DNA of 64,000 nucleotides from Methylobacterium sp. J-078 (lineage in GTDB: Bacteria > Pseudomonadota > Alphaproteobacteria > Rhizobiales > Beijerinckiaceae), in contig NZ_JAKSYI010000120.1 of the NCBI RefSeq assembly GCF_022829285.1, forward strand, positions 62,001 through 126,000, given 5' to 3'. Shown in pieces: positions 14,459-23,276 of the stretch; positions within the stretch are counted from its first letter, which is position 1; each line of letters begins with the position of its first letter. Below the pieces are notes generated by a model that was not told the DNA's origin, ran no database searches, and was given only the letters and a program-made list of their open reading frames with translations. The position numbers were made by a program, and so were the translations under genes.

Positions 14459-16597
14459 TCAGAAACGCGCCGTGAGGAAGAGGCGCACGTTGCGTCCGGG
14501 CAGGAGGATCTCGTCCTTCTTGAACGAGGCCGAGTTGCGGATGCGGTCGTCGAGGAGGTTGCGGCCCTGGAGGCCGAGAGTGACCTCGCTCATGCCGTAG
14601 ACACCCGGATCGAGGGGCTTGGTGTAGCTCACCTCCGCGCGCAGGTCGTCGAAGCCCGGTGTCACCGTCTCGATCGGTGCGGTCTCCGTATGGGCGAAGG
14701 CGTAAAGCAGGTTCACCCGGGCGTACCACCCGTCAGCGCGCACGAAGGCGCCGCCGCCGAGGCGATGGGGCGGGATGCGCGGCACGAAGGTGCCGTCGTC
14801 GAACTGGGCGCGCACGAAATCGTACTGCGCGTCAAGGCCGGCAAAGCCGTTGCCCACCGGGATCAGATCGAGCTGCGCACCGATCTCCGCGCCGTAAAAG
14901 GTCGCATTGCGCTGCGAATAGACGATCTGCTGCAACTCGTCGCCGCTGCCGCAGGACGCGAAGTCATCGCCGCAGCGGATGCCGGTGTCGCGCTTGTAGA
15001 TGAACCCGGTGTAGCGCGTGTAGTAGCCCGTCGCGTCGAGGCGCAGCGGCCCCTCCGCGCGGCGGATGCTGGCCTCCACGGTCCGCGCACGCTCCTTCTT
15101 CAGGTTGGCGTCGCCGATCTCGAAGGTCTCCGTCGCGTCATGCGCACCGCGCGAGTACAGCTCGAAGGCGGTGGGCGCGCGCTCGACGAAGGAGCCGTTC
15201 AGGCTGGCGACGAAGCTGTAGGGCAGGTCCTGCAGGGCGCCGAAGCTGACGCTCTTCGGAGCGAACTTCCGGCGGCGCCCGAAGGCGAGGGGCTCCTCGC
15301 CCTCCACGGGCAGGTAGTCGCCCGGGAAAGCCGTGGCGGTGCCCGTCGAACGGTCGCCCTCGATGCGACCCGCCGCCTGCAGGCGCAGGCCGCCGCCAAG
15401 CGCCAGTTCCTCGAACAGGTAGACGGCGTTGCTGCGTGAATCGGTCGGCGCCAGCAAGCCGCCGGCCTCGCCCGCGGTGCCGAGGGTACGCCGCCCGGCC
15501 TGGACGCCGAGGGCGCCGGTAAGCGTGCCGAAGGGGAGGGCGACGGGCACGTGCTGGAACTCGATCCGCCCCTCCGCCTCGCGGTTCTTGAACGTGGCGC
15601 GGATGCCGTCGACCCCGTCCTCGCCGAGGCCGGTCTCGTCGTGGCGGTAGATCGAGCCGCCGAGCCAGAAGCGCACGGCCGCGATGGGGCCGTCGAGGGG
15701 GCGGTACTCGCCCCGGGCCAGCAGCCGATCTTGGCGGGGATCGAGGCGGGTGCGGCTCTCGGCGGCCTCGCCGCCCGGAATCTGGTAGAGCGCGTCGTAA
15801 TGGCTGTAGGACAGGCCGACGAAGCCGCGATCGCCGATGAATGACATGCCCACCGCGCCGCCCTGACTTTCGTTGGCGGAGTTGCGCTGAATGCCGCCGG
15901 GAATGGCGTAGCTGTCGGCCGCGGTCCGGAAGCCGTCGGCATGGACCGCCACGTTGCCGGAGCCCCCATCCACTGTCACGGCGCCGAGGCGGCCGTTGTC
16001 CACCGACGAGAACCCGGTGGTGGCCGAGCCCGAGACGCCGTTGGCGGGGATGTAGGTCGGCACCCGGTTGTTCTCGGCGCTGACCACGCCGCCGATCGCC
16101 TGCGAGCCGAAGCGGAGGGAAGCCGGCCCCCGGATCACCTCGATGCGGTTGGCGACCAGCGGGTTGATCGGGACGCCGTGGTCCTCCCCCAACTCCGACA
16201 CGTCCTGGATGCCGACGCCGTTCTCCTGGATGCGGACCCGGTTGTTGTCGAGACCGCGGATGATCGGGCGGCTCGCCGCGCCGGGCGCGTAGGTCGAGGC
16301 CGAGATGCCGGGACGATCGGACAGGGCATCGCCCAGCGTGCGCGGCTGGTCGCGGGCGATCTGCTCGGCGGTGACTACCGTCACGGGGGAAAACGTGTTC
16401 GTCACCACCGGCAGGACGCCGACGGGCGGCCCGGCGGCGGGTCCGGAGCCCGGCCGCGTGACGATGGGGCTCGGGGAGGTGACGCTGAGTTCCTCCAGGG
16501 TCGCTTCCGCCCGTTGCGCTTTCGCCGGCATCGCCGCGAAACCGATGCCCGCCAGCGCGGCTCCGGCCCAGATCCCCTTCCGTCGCAGAACCCGCAT
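14459..16597 (-). CDS. znuD: ZnuD-like TonB-dependent outer-membrane receptor (zinc uptake)
   Basis: 712 residues from ATG 16597 (GCGAGGCGTG upstream). An ATG at 16639 is in frame but lies inside the Zur-like box, so the shorter form is preferred. Signal peptide (about 1-28), plug domain with VVTAEQIARDQPRTLGDAL and GAASRPIIRGLDNNRVRIQ, and the ZnuD-type stretch EDHGVPINPLVANRIEVIRG...SLRFGSQAIGGVV, then a 22-strand barrel ending LFLTARF. A cysteine pair in an extracellular loop (RCGDDFASC) recalls ZnuD disulfide loops. Members take up zinc or zinc complexes with TonB energy. Iron or another metal is possible; the Zur-like box favours zinc. Confidence 0.82.
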   Translation of the reverse strand: MRVLRRKGIWAGAALAGIGFAAMPAKAQRAEATLEELSVTSPSPIVTRPGSGPAAGPPVGVLPVVTNTFSPVTVVTAEQIARDQPRTLGDALSDRPGISASTYAPGAASRPIIRGLDNNRVRIQENGVGIQDVSELGEDHGVPINPLVANRIEVIRGPASLRFGSQAIGGVVSAENNRVPTYIPANGVSGSATTGFSSVDNGRLGAVTVDGGSGNVAVHADGFRTAADSYAIPGGIQRNSANESQGGAVGMSFIGDRGFVGLSYSHYDALYQIPGGEAAESRTRLDPRQDRLLARGEYRPLDGPIAAVRFWLGGSIYRHDETGLGEDGVDGIRATFKNREAEGRIEFQHVPVALPFGTLTGALGVQAGRRTLGTAGEAGGLLAPTDSRSNAVYLFEELALGGGLRLQAAGRIEGDRSTGTATAFPGDYLPVEGEEPLAFGRRRKFAPKSVSFGALQDLPYSFVASLNGSFVERAPTAFELYSRGAHDATETFEIGDANLKKERARTVEASIRRAEGPLRLDATGYYTRYTGFIYKRDTGIRCGDDFASCGSGDELQQIVYSQRNATFYGAEIGAQLDLIPVGNGFAGLDAQYDFVRAQFDDGTFVPRIPPHRLGGGAFVRADGWYARVNLLYAFAHTETAPIETVTPGFDDLRAEVSYTKPLDPGVYGMSEVTLGLQGRNLLDDRIRNSASFKKDEILLPGRNVRLFLTARF

Positions 16598-16638
16598 CAC
16601 GCCTCGCACAAACACGTTATAATGTTTCTTTGCGCACA

Positions 16639-16653
16639 TGTTATAGTATTACA
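16639..16653 (-). promoter_or_regulatory. Zur-like operator ahead of the ZnuD-like receptor
   Basis: TGTTATA-G-TATTACA is an inverted repeat with one mismatched pair and fits the Zur consensus TGTTATA-N-TATAACA at 14 of 15 positions or better. It lies 42 bases upstream of the chosen znuD start in the divergent region with the DUF3750 gene. A weaker half site (GTTATAAT) sits at about 16615-16622. Confidence 0.65.
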
Positions 16654-16773
16654 ATACCGCTCGCTGGTCCGTTGCTCGATCTCCCGGGGCTGTTGCGGCG
16701 GCGCACCACCTACGGCGCCTGCGACGGTTGCACCGCTTGCTGGATGCTCCCCGCCCACCGACATCCAACTTGA

Positions 16774-17562
16774 ATGTCGGCCCTGTTCCTCCTCGCCCTG
16801 CGCGTAATCCTCTTCGTCCTGCTGGTTCTGTTCCTGCTGCCACTCGGCACCCATGCGCTCTGGTGGCTGGCGCGCGACGGACGTTCCCCCGACTGGTCGG
16901 CGGCAGACTGGTCGAGCACCGGGATCCTGAAGACGCCGGTGCCCGGCGATCCGGCCCTGGTCCGGGTCTACGCGGCTCGGGTCGGACGCTGGCGCGGGAT
17001 CTTCGCGCATCACAGCTGGATCGTGATCAAGCCCGCGGGCGCCGCGCGCTACACCCGCTACGACGTCGTCGGCTGGGGTCTGCCGGTGCGCACGGACGGC
17101 TGGGCCGCCGACGGGCGCTGGTTCGGGAACCTGCCCGAGACGGTGCTCGCCCTCGACGGTACGGCGGCGGCCCGGGCGATCCCCGGTATCCAAACAGCCG
17201 TGGCCGCCTATCCGCACCGCGCGCCCGGTTCCTACAGCGTCTGGCCGGGGCCGAACTCCAACACCTTCGCGGCCCATGTCCTCGCCGGCATCCCGGATGC
17301 CGTGGCGACGCTGCCCCCGACCGCCCTCGGCAAGGACTGGACGCCGCCCGGGCGTCTTCTCGAGCGGACGCCGAGCGGCACGGGCCTGCGCCTCGGTTTC
17401 GGTGGCTATGCGGGCCTCACCGTCGGCTGGGTCGAGGGGGTCGAAGTCAACGTCCTGGGGCTGGTGGCGGGCCTCGACCTGCGCCGGCCCGCCCTGAAGC
17501 TGCCCGGCTGGGGGCGGATCGGGCCGGACTGGGAGCCGGTGCACGAGCGGCAGGGGGGATGA
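16774..17562 (+). CDS. DUF3750 membrane-anchored protein
   Basis: 262 residues. Residues 3-32 form one strongly hydrophobic segment (ALFLLALRVILFVLLVLFLL) that works as an uncleaved anchor; the rest (AHHSWIVIKPAGAARYTRYD, YSVWPGPNSNTFAAHVLAGI) matches DUF3750, a periplasmic-facing domain of unknown function. The conserved His of AHHSWI and the NSNTF segment resemble a papain-like or NlpC-like arrangement, but this is a guess. No Shine-Dalgarno is visible; the ATG lies within a 7-bp hairpin (16758-16764 with 16774-16780). Divergent from znuD, so it may share the zinc-responsive region. Confidence 0.75.
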   Translation: MSALFLLALRVILFVLLVLFLLPLGTHALWWLARDGRSPDWSAADWSSTGILKTPVPGDPALVRVYAARVGRWRGIFAHHSWIVIKPAGAARYTRYDVVGWGLPVRTDGWAADGRWFGNLPETVLALDGTAAARAIPGIQTAVAAYPHRAPGSYSVWPGPNSNTFAAHVLAGIPDAVATLPPTALGKDWTPPGRLLERTPSGTGLRLGFGGYAGLTVGWVEGVEVNVLGLVAGLDLRRPALKLPGWGRIGPDWEPVHERQGG

Positions 17563-17662
17563 CCATGCGAGCTCGCTCCGTTCACCACCCGTGACCTTCC
17601 GCCCCGGAGCGGGCCCTTTGCCGGAGCGGAACTTTGGGCGGAGCGCCGACATTCCGCTTGGC

Positions 17663-17929
17663 ATGTCCGACAATTCCGCACCATCCGTGACGGGCTCGAG
17701 CCCGGCGCCCTCCGCCGCTGGCCTGAGGGTCACCGTCGACCTCAACCTCTGCCAGGCCTATGCCCAGTGCTGCTACGCGGCGCCGGACCACTTCGTCCTG
17801 AAGGGGCGCGAGGCCCTTCACTACGATCCCGCGCCCTCGACGGGCGCGCGCGCCGACATCGAGCGTGCCCGCATCGCCTGCCCGGTCCAGGCGATCCGCG
17901 TCGAGAACACCGGGACTTCGCGCCGATGA
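17663..17929 (+). CDS. P450-type [3Fe-4S] ferredoxin
   Basis: 88 residues from ATG 17663; the frame is open to 17591 but the upstream part is not ferredoxin-like. After a short Ser/Ala-rich lead the motif VDLNLCQAYAQCCYAAPDHF carries Cys30 and Cys36 (CxxYxxC), and ACPVQAI holds Cys73, giving the C-x5-C...CP pattern of bacterial P450 electron donors; a non-cysteine at the centre position points to a 3Fe-4S cluster. It should pass electrons from the reductase encoded next to the P450. The stop overlaps the next start (ATGA). Confidence 0.85.
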   Translation: MSDNSAPSVTGSSPAPSAAGLRVTVDLNLCQAYAQCCYAAPDHFVLKGREALHYDPAPSTGARADIERARIACPVQAIRVENTGTSRR

Positions 17930-19248
17930 TCGGTTCGGAAGCGCGTGTCGTGGTGGTGGGGGCCTCACTCGCAGGCCTGCGCGGCGCCGAGAGTCTGCGC
18001 CGATCGGGCTTCGCGGGCCCGCTGACCATCGTGGGGGCCGAGCCGCACCGCCCCTACGACCGGCCGCCCCTGTCGAAGGCGGTGCTGACCGGTGCGGTCG
18101 CTCCCGATGCCACCGGATTGCCGAACCTCGTCGCGCTCGACGCGGACTGGCGCCTCGGCGCCCCGGCCATCGGCCTCGACCGCACGAGGCGCATCGTGAC
18201 CCTGGGGGGCGGAGAGACCATCGCTTACGACCGCCTCCTCATCGCAACAGGCGCTTCGGCGCGGGCCTGGCCGAATTCTGCCGAGGGCCGGCTGGCGGGA
18301 GTGCATACCCTGCGCGGCCGGGACGACGCGCAGGCACTACGCCGCGATCTCGCGGCAGGGCCAACCCAGGTTCTCGTCATCGGCGGCGGCTTCATCGGCT
18401 GCGAGGTCGCGGCCGCGTGCCGGGACCTCGGCCTGCCCGTCACCCTGGTGGAGACGGGCCCGGCCCTGCTGGCGAGCGTGCTCGGCGCGCATCTCGGCGC
18501 GGTGGTTCAGACGCTGCACGAGACCCGCGGCGTCACGATCCGCTGCAATGCCAAGGTCGAGGCCCTGGAGGACGACGGCACAGGCCGGGTCCGGCGCGCC
18601 CGCCTCGCGGACGGCAGTGCCGTTCCGGCCGACCTCGTCGTGGTTGCGCTTGGAGCGTTGCGCAACACCGGCTGGCTCGCCGGCTCCGGCCTCGCCTTCG
18701 ATGAAGGGGGGCTCGACTGCGATGCTCAGGGTTACGTCCTCGATGAGGACGAGCAACCCGACACCCGCATCGCGGCGGCCGGCGATGTGGCGCGCTTTCC
18801 GCATCCGCTCTATCCCGGACACCGCATCGCCCTGGAGCATTGGGGCCACGCGGTGGCGCAGGGGGAGCACGCGGGCCGTCTCCTCGCGGGGTGCGAACCG
18901 GCGCGTTACGCCGATGTCCCGGCCTTCTGGTCGAGCCAGGGCGGGATCACCATCAAGTCGGTGGGGCTGACCAAGGGCGCGGACGGTGTGGTGATCGCGC
19001 GTGGCGACCCCAAGGAGGGCCGTTTCCTCGCCGTCTACGGTCAGGCGGGGCGCTGCATCGCGGCGGTCTCCTTCGACTGCGCGCGTTGGCTCCCGGCCTA
19101 TGCCGAGCGGATCGCAGCCGGCGCTCCCTTCCCACCCGACGCCGGCGGCGTGGATGCGGGCCCCCTCACGGTGTTCGCGCCGGGCTTTCCCGAACCCCAC
19201 GGCTCCAGACCCGGCGATGCCGCGCGGACCGGCAAGGACGAACGATGA
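17926..19248 (+). CDS. NAD(P)H-ferredoxin reductase, FAD-dependent
   Basis: 440 residues in the rubredoxin/putidaredoxin reductase family. FAD-binding VVVVGASLAGLRGAESLRR starts at residue 8; a second Rossmann GGGFIGCEVAAACRDLG binds NAD(P)H at about residue 150; AAGDVARFPHP is the FAD phosphate-contact motif near residue 285. The C-terminal reductase domain follows. It reduces the ferredoxin encoded just upstream. Both ends overlap neighbours by four bases (ATGA), so the three genes are translated as one unit. Confidence 0.9.
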   Translation: MIGSEARVVVVGASLAGLRGAESLRRSGFAGPLTIVGAEPHRPYDRPPLSKAVLTGAVAPDATGLPNLVALDADWRLGAPAIGLDRTRRIVTLGGGETIAYDRLLIATGASARAWPNSAEGRLAGVHTLRGRDDAQALRRDLAAGPTQVLVIGGGFIGCEVAAACRDLGLPVTLVETGPALLASVLGAHLGAVVQTLHETRGVTIRCNAKVEALEDDGTGRVRRARLADGSAVPADLVVVALGALRNTGWLAGSGLAFDEGGLDCDAQGYVLDEDEQPDTRIAAAGDVARFPHPLYPGHRIALEHWGHAVAQGEHAGRLLAGCEPARYADVPAFWSSQGGITIKSVGLTKGADGVVIARGDPKEGRFLAVYGQAGRCIAAVSFDCARWLPAYAERIAAGAPFPPDAGGVDAGPLTVFAPGFPEPHGSRPGDAARTGKDER

Positions 19249-20489
19249 GCGACGACACCCTGTTCGCCCAGATCAAGGACGAGGCCAACCGGCCGGACCC
19301 GTACCCGCTCCTCGCGGCGTTGCGGGAATGCCCGGTCTCACGACAGGAGGACGGCACCTACGTGGCGGCGAGCCACGCCGCGATCAGCAGCCTGCTGCAC
19401 GATCCGCGCGTGAGTTCCGAGACCCTACCGCCGGCCGACCGGCCGAAGACCGGCAATCCGCTCAAGGACTGGCTCGTGAAGCCCGTGCGCGATTACATCA
19501 CGGACACGCACCGGCCTTTCATCTTCCGTGACCCGCCCGACCACGACACCCTGCGGGCCGCCGTGATGCATCAGTTCACGCATCAGCGGGTCCAGGCGAT
19601 GCGCGCGCGCTCGCACCAACTGGTGGACGAAATCCTCGACAAACTGGGCGACGCGCGGGCCATCGATATCGTCGACGATCTCGCCTACCCGCTGCCCGTG
19701 ACGATCATCTGCGAACTCCTCGGGGTGCCGCCGGAGGACGAGGAGAAATTCCACGGCTGGGCGACGCAGCTCGCTACAGCTCTGGAGCCCGACAACCTCC
19801 AGAACGACGAGGCCCGGGCCGAGAACAGCCGCACCTTCGACGTCATCTCCGAGTACATGAAGGGCCTGATCGCGCAGAAGCGCCGGGACCCGAAGGACGA
19901 CATGCTGACGGGACTGGCGGGCGAGGGCGCGGACGGCGCCCCCCGCATGGGCGATTTCGACCTCATCGCCACCGCGATCCTCATGCTGGTCGCCGGCCAC
20001 GAGACCACGGTGAACCTGATCACCAACGGCATGCTCACGCTCCTGCGCCACCCGGAGGAACTGCGTCGCCTGCGCGAGGACCCGGAGCGCGCGCCGCGCG
20101 TGGTCGAGGAATTGCTGCGCTACGAGCCTCCGGTGCAGTTCCGGACCCGGACGGCACTCTGCCCGATCCCGCACGGCGAGGTGACGATTCCCGAGGGCGC
20201 GCCCGTGGTGCTGATGCTCGCGGCCGGCAACCGCGACCCGGATGTCTATGCCGAACCGGAGCGCTTCGATCCCGACCGGACCGACAACCGTCACCTCGGT
20301 TTCGGCGGCAGCCTGCACTATTGCGTGGGGGCCCCCCTGGCCCGCTTCGAGGTCGAGGCCGCCCTGGTGGCGCTGGCGCGCCGGCTGAGGAATCCGCGCC
20401 TGATCGCGGACCCGCCGCCCTACCGGCCGGGCTCGGCCCTGCGCGGTCCCAAGCACCTGCGCCTCGCCATCGACGGCATCGATCCCTGA
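19245..20489 (+). CDS. Cytochrome P450 (class I)
   Basis: 414 residues, typical soluble bacterial P450 size. I-helix oxygen-activation motif AGHETT at 250-255, ExxR (Glu289-Arg292) in the K helix, and heme loop GFGGSLHYCVGAPLAR with the thiolate ligand Cys360. With its own ferredoxin and reductase overlapping upstream it forms a complete class I monooxygenase operon; electron flow is NAD(P)H to reductase to ferredoxin to P450. The substrate is not readable; no neighbour suggests a pathway. The operon layout supports co-expression. Confidence 0.95.
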   Translation: MSDDTLFAQIKDEANRPDPYPLLAALRECPVSRQEDGTYVAASHAAISSLLHDPRVSSETLPPADRPKTGNPLKDWLVKPVRDYITDTHRPFIFRDPPDHDTLRAAVMHQFTHQRVQAMRARSHQLVDEILDKLGDARAIDIVDDLAYPLPVTIICELLGVPPEDEEKFHGWATQLATALEPDNLQNDEARAENSRTFDVISEYMKGLIAQKRRDPKDDMLTGLAGEGADGAPRMGDFDLIATAILMLVAGHETTVNLITNGMLTLLRHPEELRRLREDPERAPRVVEELLRYEPPVQFRTRTALCPIPHGEVTIPEGAPVVLMLAAGNRDPDVYAEPERFDPDRTDNRHLGFGGSLHYCVGAPLARFEVEAALVALARRLRNPRLIADPPPYRPGSALRGPKHLRLAIDGIDP

Positions 20490-20640
20490 GGCGCGGGCGC
20501 CACACCGGCGCGCAAACGCGGTTCGCGACAGCGGATTCCCGTGAACGCGCCACACGTTGCCTTGCGGCCAGCGCAATTGCCGGTGAGGCAGACCCGAACG
20601 AGGGGCATCAGCCCCGACCCCAGTTCGGAATTTGCCGCCG

Positions 20641-21249
20641 ATGCCGCGTTCGCTCCTGTCGACAGCCGCTATCCTCGCGCTCACCGCCGGCCTCGGCGCC
20701 TGTGCCTCCCAGCGCTTCGACGGGCCGGTGCGGGGCCGCGCCGCCCCGGGCCCGCAGGCCTCCCTGGAGCCGATCGCCCCGGCCATGCCGTCGGGACCCG
20801 TGACCTCCGCGCCCCTGGCGCCCCCGCCGGGCGCCACGGCCGCACCGGCGGACTTCTCCCCGCCGGTGGGCGCCGACGTCGCCGTCGGCCCCGCCACGCC
20901 GGTGATCGCCCCCGAGCCCGCCCCCACCATCGCGCCGGTGGCCCCGCCCCCGCCGCCGATCGTGTCCAGCGGCCGCTCCTCCGTGGTCGGGACATGGAAC
21001 GCCAAGGATGCAACCGGGGCGAGCTGCAAGGTCTCGCTGTCGAGCGCGCCCGCCCTCGATCTCTACAAAGCCAGCGCGTCCAGCTGCCCGAACAAGGACC
21101 TCGCCAAGGTCACGGCCTGGGACTACCGCGACGGCGAGGTCTACCTCTACCAGCCGGGCGGAACCGTCACGGCCCGTCTGCGCCAGGGCGGCGGAGCCCT
21201 CGACGGCGCCCTCTCGAAGTCCGGCGCCTCTCTGGCGATGGTGCGCTGA
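20641..21249 (+). CDS. Omp19-like lipoprotein with AprI/Inh protease-inhibitor domain
   Basis: 202 residues from ATG 20641 (a TTG at 20632 is less likely). The signal peptide ends in lipobox LGAC with Cys21 as lipid attachment. A Pro/Ala-rich linker (about residues 30-115) leads to a C-terminal domain of about 90 residues starting VVGTWNAKDATGASCKVSLS, ending GASLAMVR, which matches the AprI/Inh metalloprotease-inhibitor fold found in Brucella Omp19. Two cysteines (SCKV, SSCPN) likely pair. Such lipoproteins sit in the outer membrane and can inhibit proteases. Convergent with the porin gene. Confidence 0.8.
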   Translation: MPRSLLSTAAILALTAGLGACASQRFDGPVRGRAAPGPQASLEPIAPAMPSGPVTSAPLAPPPGATAAPADFSPPVGADVAVGPATPVIAPEPAPTIAPVAPPPPPIVSSGRSSVVGTWNAKDATGASCKVSLSSAPALDLYKASASSCPNKDLAKVTAWDYRDGEVYLYQPGGTVTARLRQGGGALDGALSKSGASLAMVR

Positions 21250-21276
21250 GCCGCCGGAGCGATCCGGTCACGCCGG

Positions 21277-23010
21277 TCAGGGGTTGATCCGCAGACCCAG
21301 CAGGAATGTGTTGGCGTGGAAGCTCGACCCCGACACGGAGCTGTCGAGGCGCTGATAGATGTAGCTGCCGCGCATGGCGAGCCAGCGGTTGAAGCGGTAA
21401 TCCAGGCGCGCGGTGGCCGAGAAACCGCGCTCGTTGATGTTGACGCGGTCGTAGTCGTTCGAGAGCAAGCTGATGCCGCCGATGAGCGAGAGGTTGCGCA
21501 GGAGGTCGTGCTGAACCTCCAGCGTGGCCGACTGGGTCAGGACACCGCTGGATCCCACCACCGTGGTCTCGGTGACGCCCGTGAGGGCGCTGAAGCGCAC
21601 CGTCGTCAGGGGGCTGGCGATCCAGGTCAGGGCTGCGTTGACGACGGGTGCCGTGAGGTCGCGCAGGCTCGGATCGACGTAGGTCCGGTGCTGCAGGCCG
21701 ACGGAGACCTCGCCGGTCACGAACCGGGCCAGCGCGAAGGTCGCGCCGCCCGACAGGGTCACGCCGTCGGAATCACGTCGGATCCCGGTGGAATCCACCC
21801 GCATGTCGTAGATGCGGTTGTCGGCCAGCACGTCGACGAACGGCGTGATCACCGGTGAGATCTCGTAGCCGGCCCGGAGTTGCACGCCGAACTGGTTCTG
21901 GTTGCGGTCGCTCTGGCGCAGGATGGCGCCCCCGGCGAGCTGGGCGTCCTCGAAATCGGACCGGTCGAAGAGCCCGCGCACGGACACCTGCAGCCGATTG
22001 AAGCGCTCCGTGACGCCGAACGTGGTGCCGTAGGTGGACACCAGCGGCCGGCTGGTGACGGCCGCGGCGAGGTCGGGCGTCCCGGCGCGCTGCGTGTCGA
22101 GGAGGAAACGTCCTTCCACGTCGATGCGCGTGTCCCGGTTGACGTCGACGCGCAGCCGCGTGGCGCCCACGCCGTTGGGACGGCTCGCGCCCGTGTTGTC
22201 GGGATAATCGCTGTAGCCGCCGCGCAGATCGCCGCTCAACTCGCTCGACGACCAGTCGCTGCGGAAGAGCAATTCGCCGTCGGTCCGCAGGGCGAGGGAA
22301 GGCTTGGCGAAGCGGTTGTTGATCTGGTCCGGATTGCTGTCGTAGCCGACGCTCTGCTGGACCGCCGGCAGGACCGTGAAGGTACCGACCTTGATCCCCA
22401 GCGGCGCATAGGCCTCGTCGATGGCGAGCGGCCGGCGCAGGGCCGTACCGAGGAAGAAGCCGGGCGTCTGCACGCCGGCGGCCGGCAGGAGCGTCGGCAA
22501 CGGCACGCCCACGACCGGGTTGCGCACAACGGGGGTGAGGCGCAGGTCGTAGGCGTTCGTCTGCGTGACTGCGCGGGTGGGCCGGACGGTCGCCGAGCCG
22601 AGCCGGCGCGGGGGCGCCGCGCGCTGGCGCAGCAGGTTGGTCGGCGCCCGGTTATTGGCGCCGCTGGTGCCGCTGAAGACGGTGGCACTGCCCGATCGGG
22701 CCCCCGCGAGGGCCCGGGTGGGGGCGCGGGCACCCGTGTTCTCGCCGGAGGTCGGGCTGTCCGAGGCGTCGCTTCGCGTGGCGTCGGTGCCCGTCGTGCC
22801 CGGGGCCGTGAAGGTGTTGCCGCGCAGGCCGTTCGCCAGGAACGGATTGGCGCCGGGGATGGCCTCGTCGGGTCGCGCGTCCCGGCCGGAACTGAAGGGG
22901 AACTGGGTCTGTGCGCGGAGCGTGCCCGGCGAGATAACCAGGGCGGCCGTCACCGCGAGCCCGGCGAGGCTCCGGTTCGGCCATCCTGGATTGGGCGCGG
23001 AGCGCGTCAC
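21277..23010 (-). CDS. Outer-membrane beta-barrel protein (BBP2 family)
   Basis: 577 residues from GTG 23010; signal peptide about 1-34 (LAGLAVTAALVISPG, cleavage near LRAQTQ). Residues 35-190 are Ala/Thr/Pro-rich and low-complexity; residues 200-577 are a series of amphipathic strands (DGELLFRSDWSSSELSGDLR, LQVSVRGLFDRSDF, LQHRTYVDPSLRD) ending LLGLRINP, as in putative beta-barrel porin 2 proteins linked to polysaccharide export. Role in polysaccharide secretion is a family-level inference; no export genes lie beside it. Divergent from kdsD. Confidence 0.75.
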   Translation of the reverse strand: MTRSAPNPGWPNRSLAGLAVTAALVISPGTLRAQTQFPFSSGRDARPDEAIPGANPFLANGLRGNTFTAPGTTGTDATRSDASDSPTSGENTGARAPTRALAGARSGSATVFSGTSGANNRAPTNLLRQRAAPPRRLGSATVRPTRAVTQTNAYDLRLTPVVRNPVVGVPLPTLLPAAGVQTPGFFLGTALRRPLAIDEAYAPLGIKVGTFTVLPAVQQSVGYDSNPDQINNRFAKPSLALRTDGELLFRSDWSSSELSGDLRGGYSDYPDNTGASRPNGVGATRLRVDVNRDTRIDVEGRFLLDTQRAGTPDLAAAVTSRPLVSTYGTTFGVTERFNRLQVSVRGLFDRSDFEDAQLAGGAILRQSDRNQNQFGVQLRAGYEISPVITPFVDVLADNRIYDMRVDSTGIRRDSDGVTLSGGATFALARFVTGEVSVGLQHRTYVDPSLRDLTAPVVNAALTWIASPLTTVRFSALTGVTETTVVGSSGVLTQSATLEVQHDLLRNLSLIGGISLLSNDYDRVNINERGFSATARLDYRFNRWLAMRGSYIYQRLDSSVSGSSFHANTFLLGLRINP

Positions 23011-23276
23011 GGATCGGGTCTTTCCGCTGTGCTTGGCGCCTTCCGGCGCATCGGAACGTCAAGCGTCGGACGCTCCGCTCCGGATGAGCGAAACCGCCAT
23101 GGTTAACAGGGCTACAACCGGCACGGTTAATGGGGTGTCAACGCCGGCCGGCGACCGATCCACGACGCCGTCCGGCGCGCGGGGCGGAGCCGCCATCCGA
23201 CCACATTCGGGCGCCATAGCCCTTCCTTTCCGGGTCGCCGCGCGGCCCGCGACCAGACGAAGGATACGGGCCCGGA

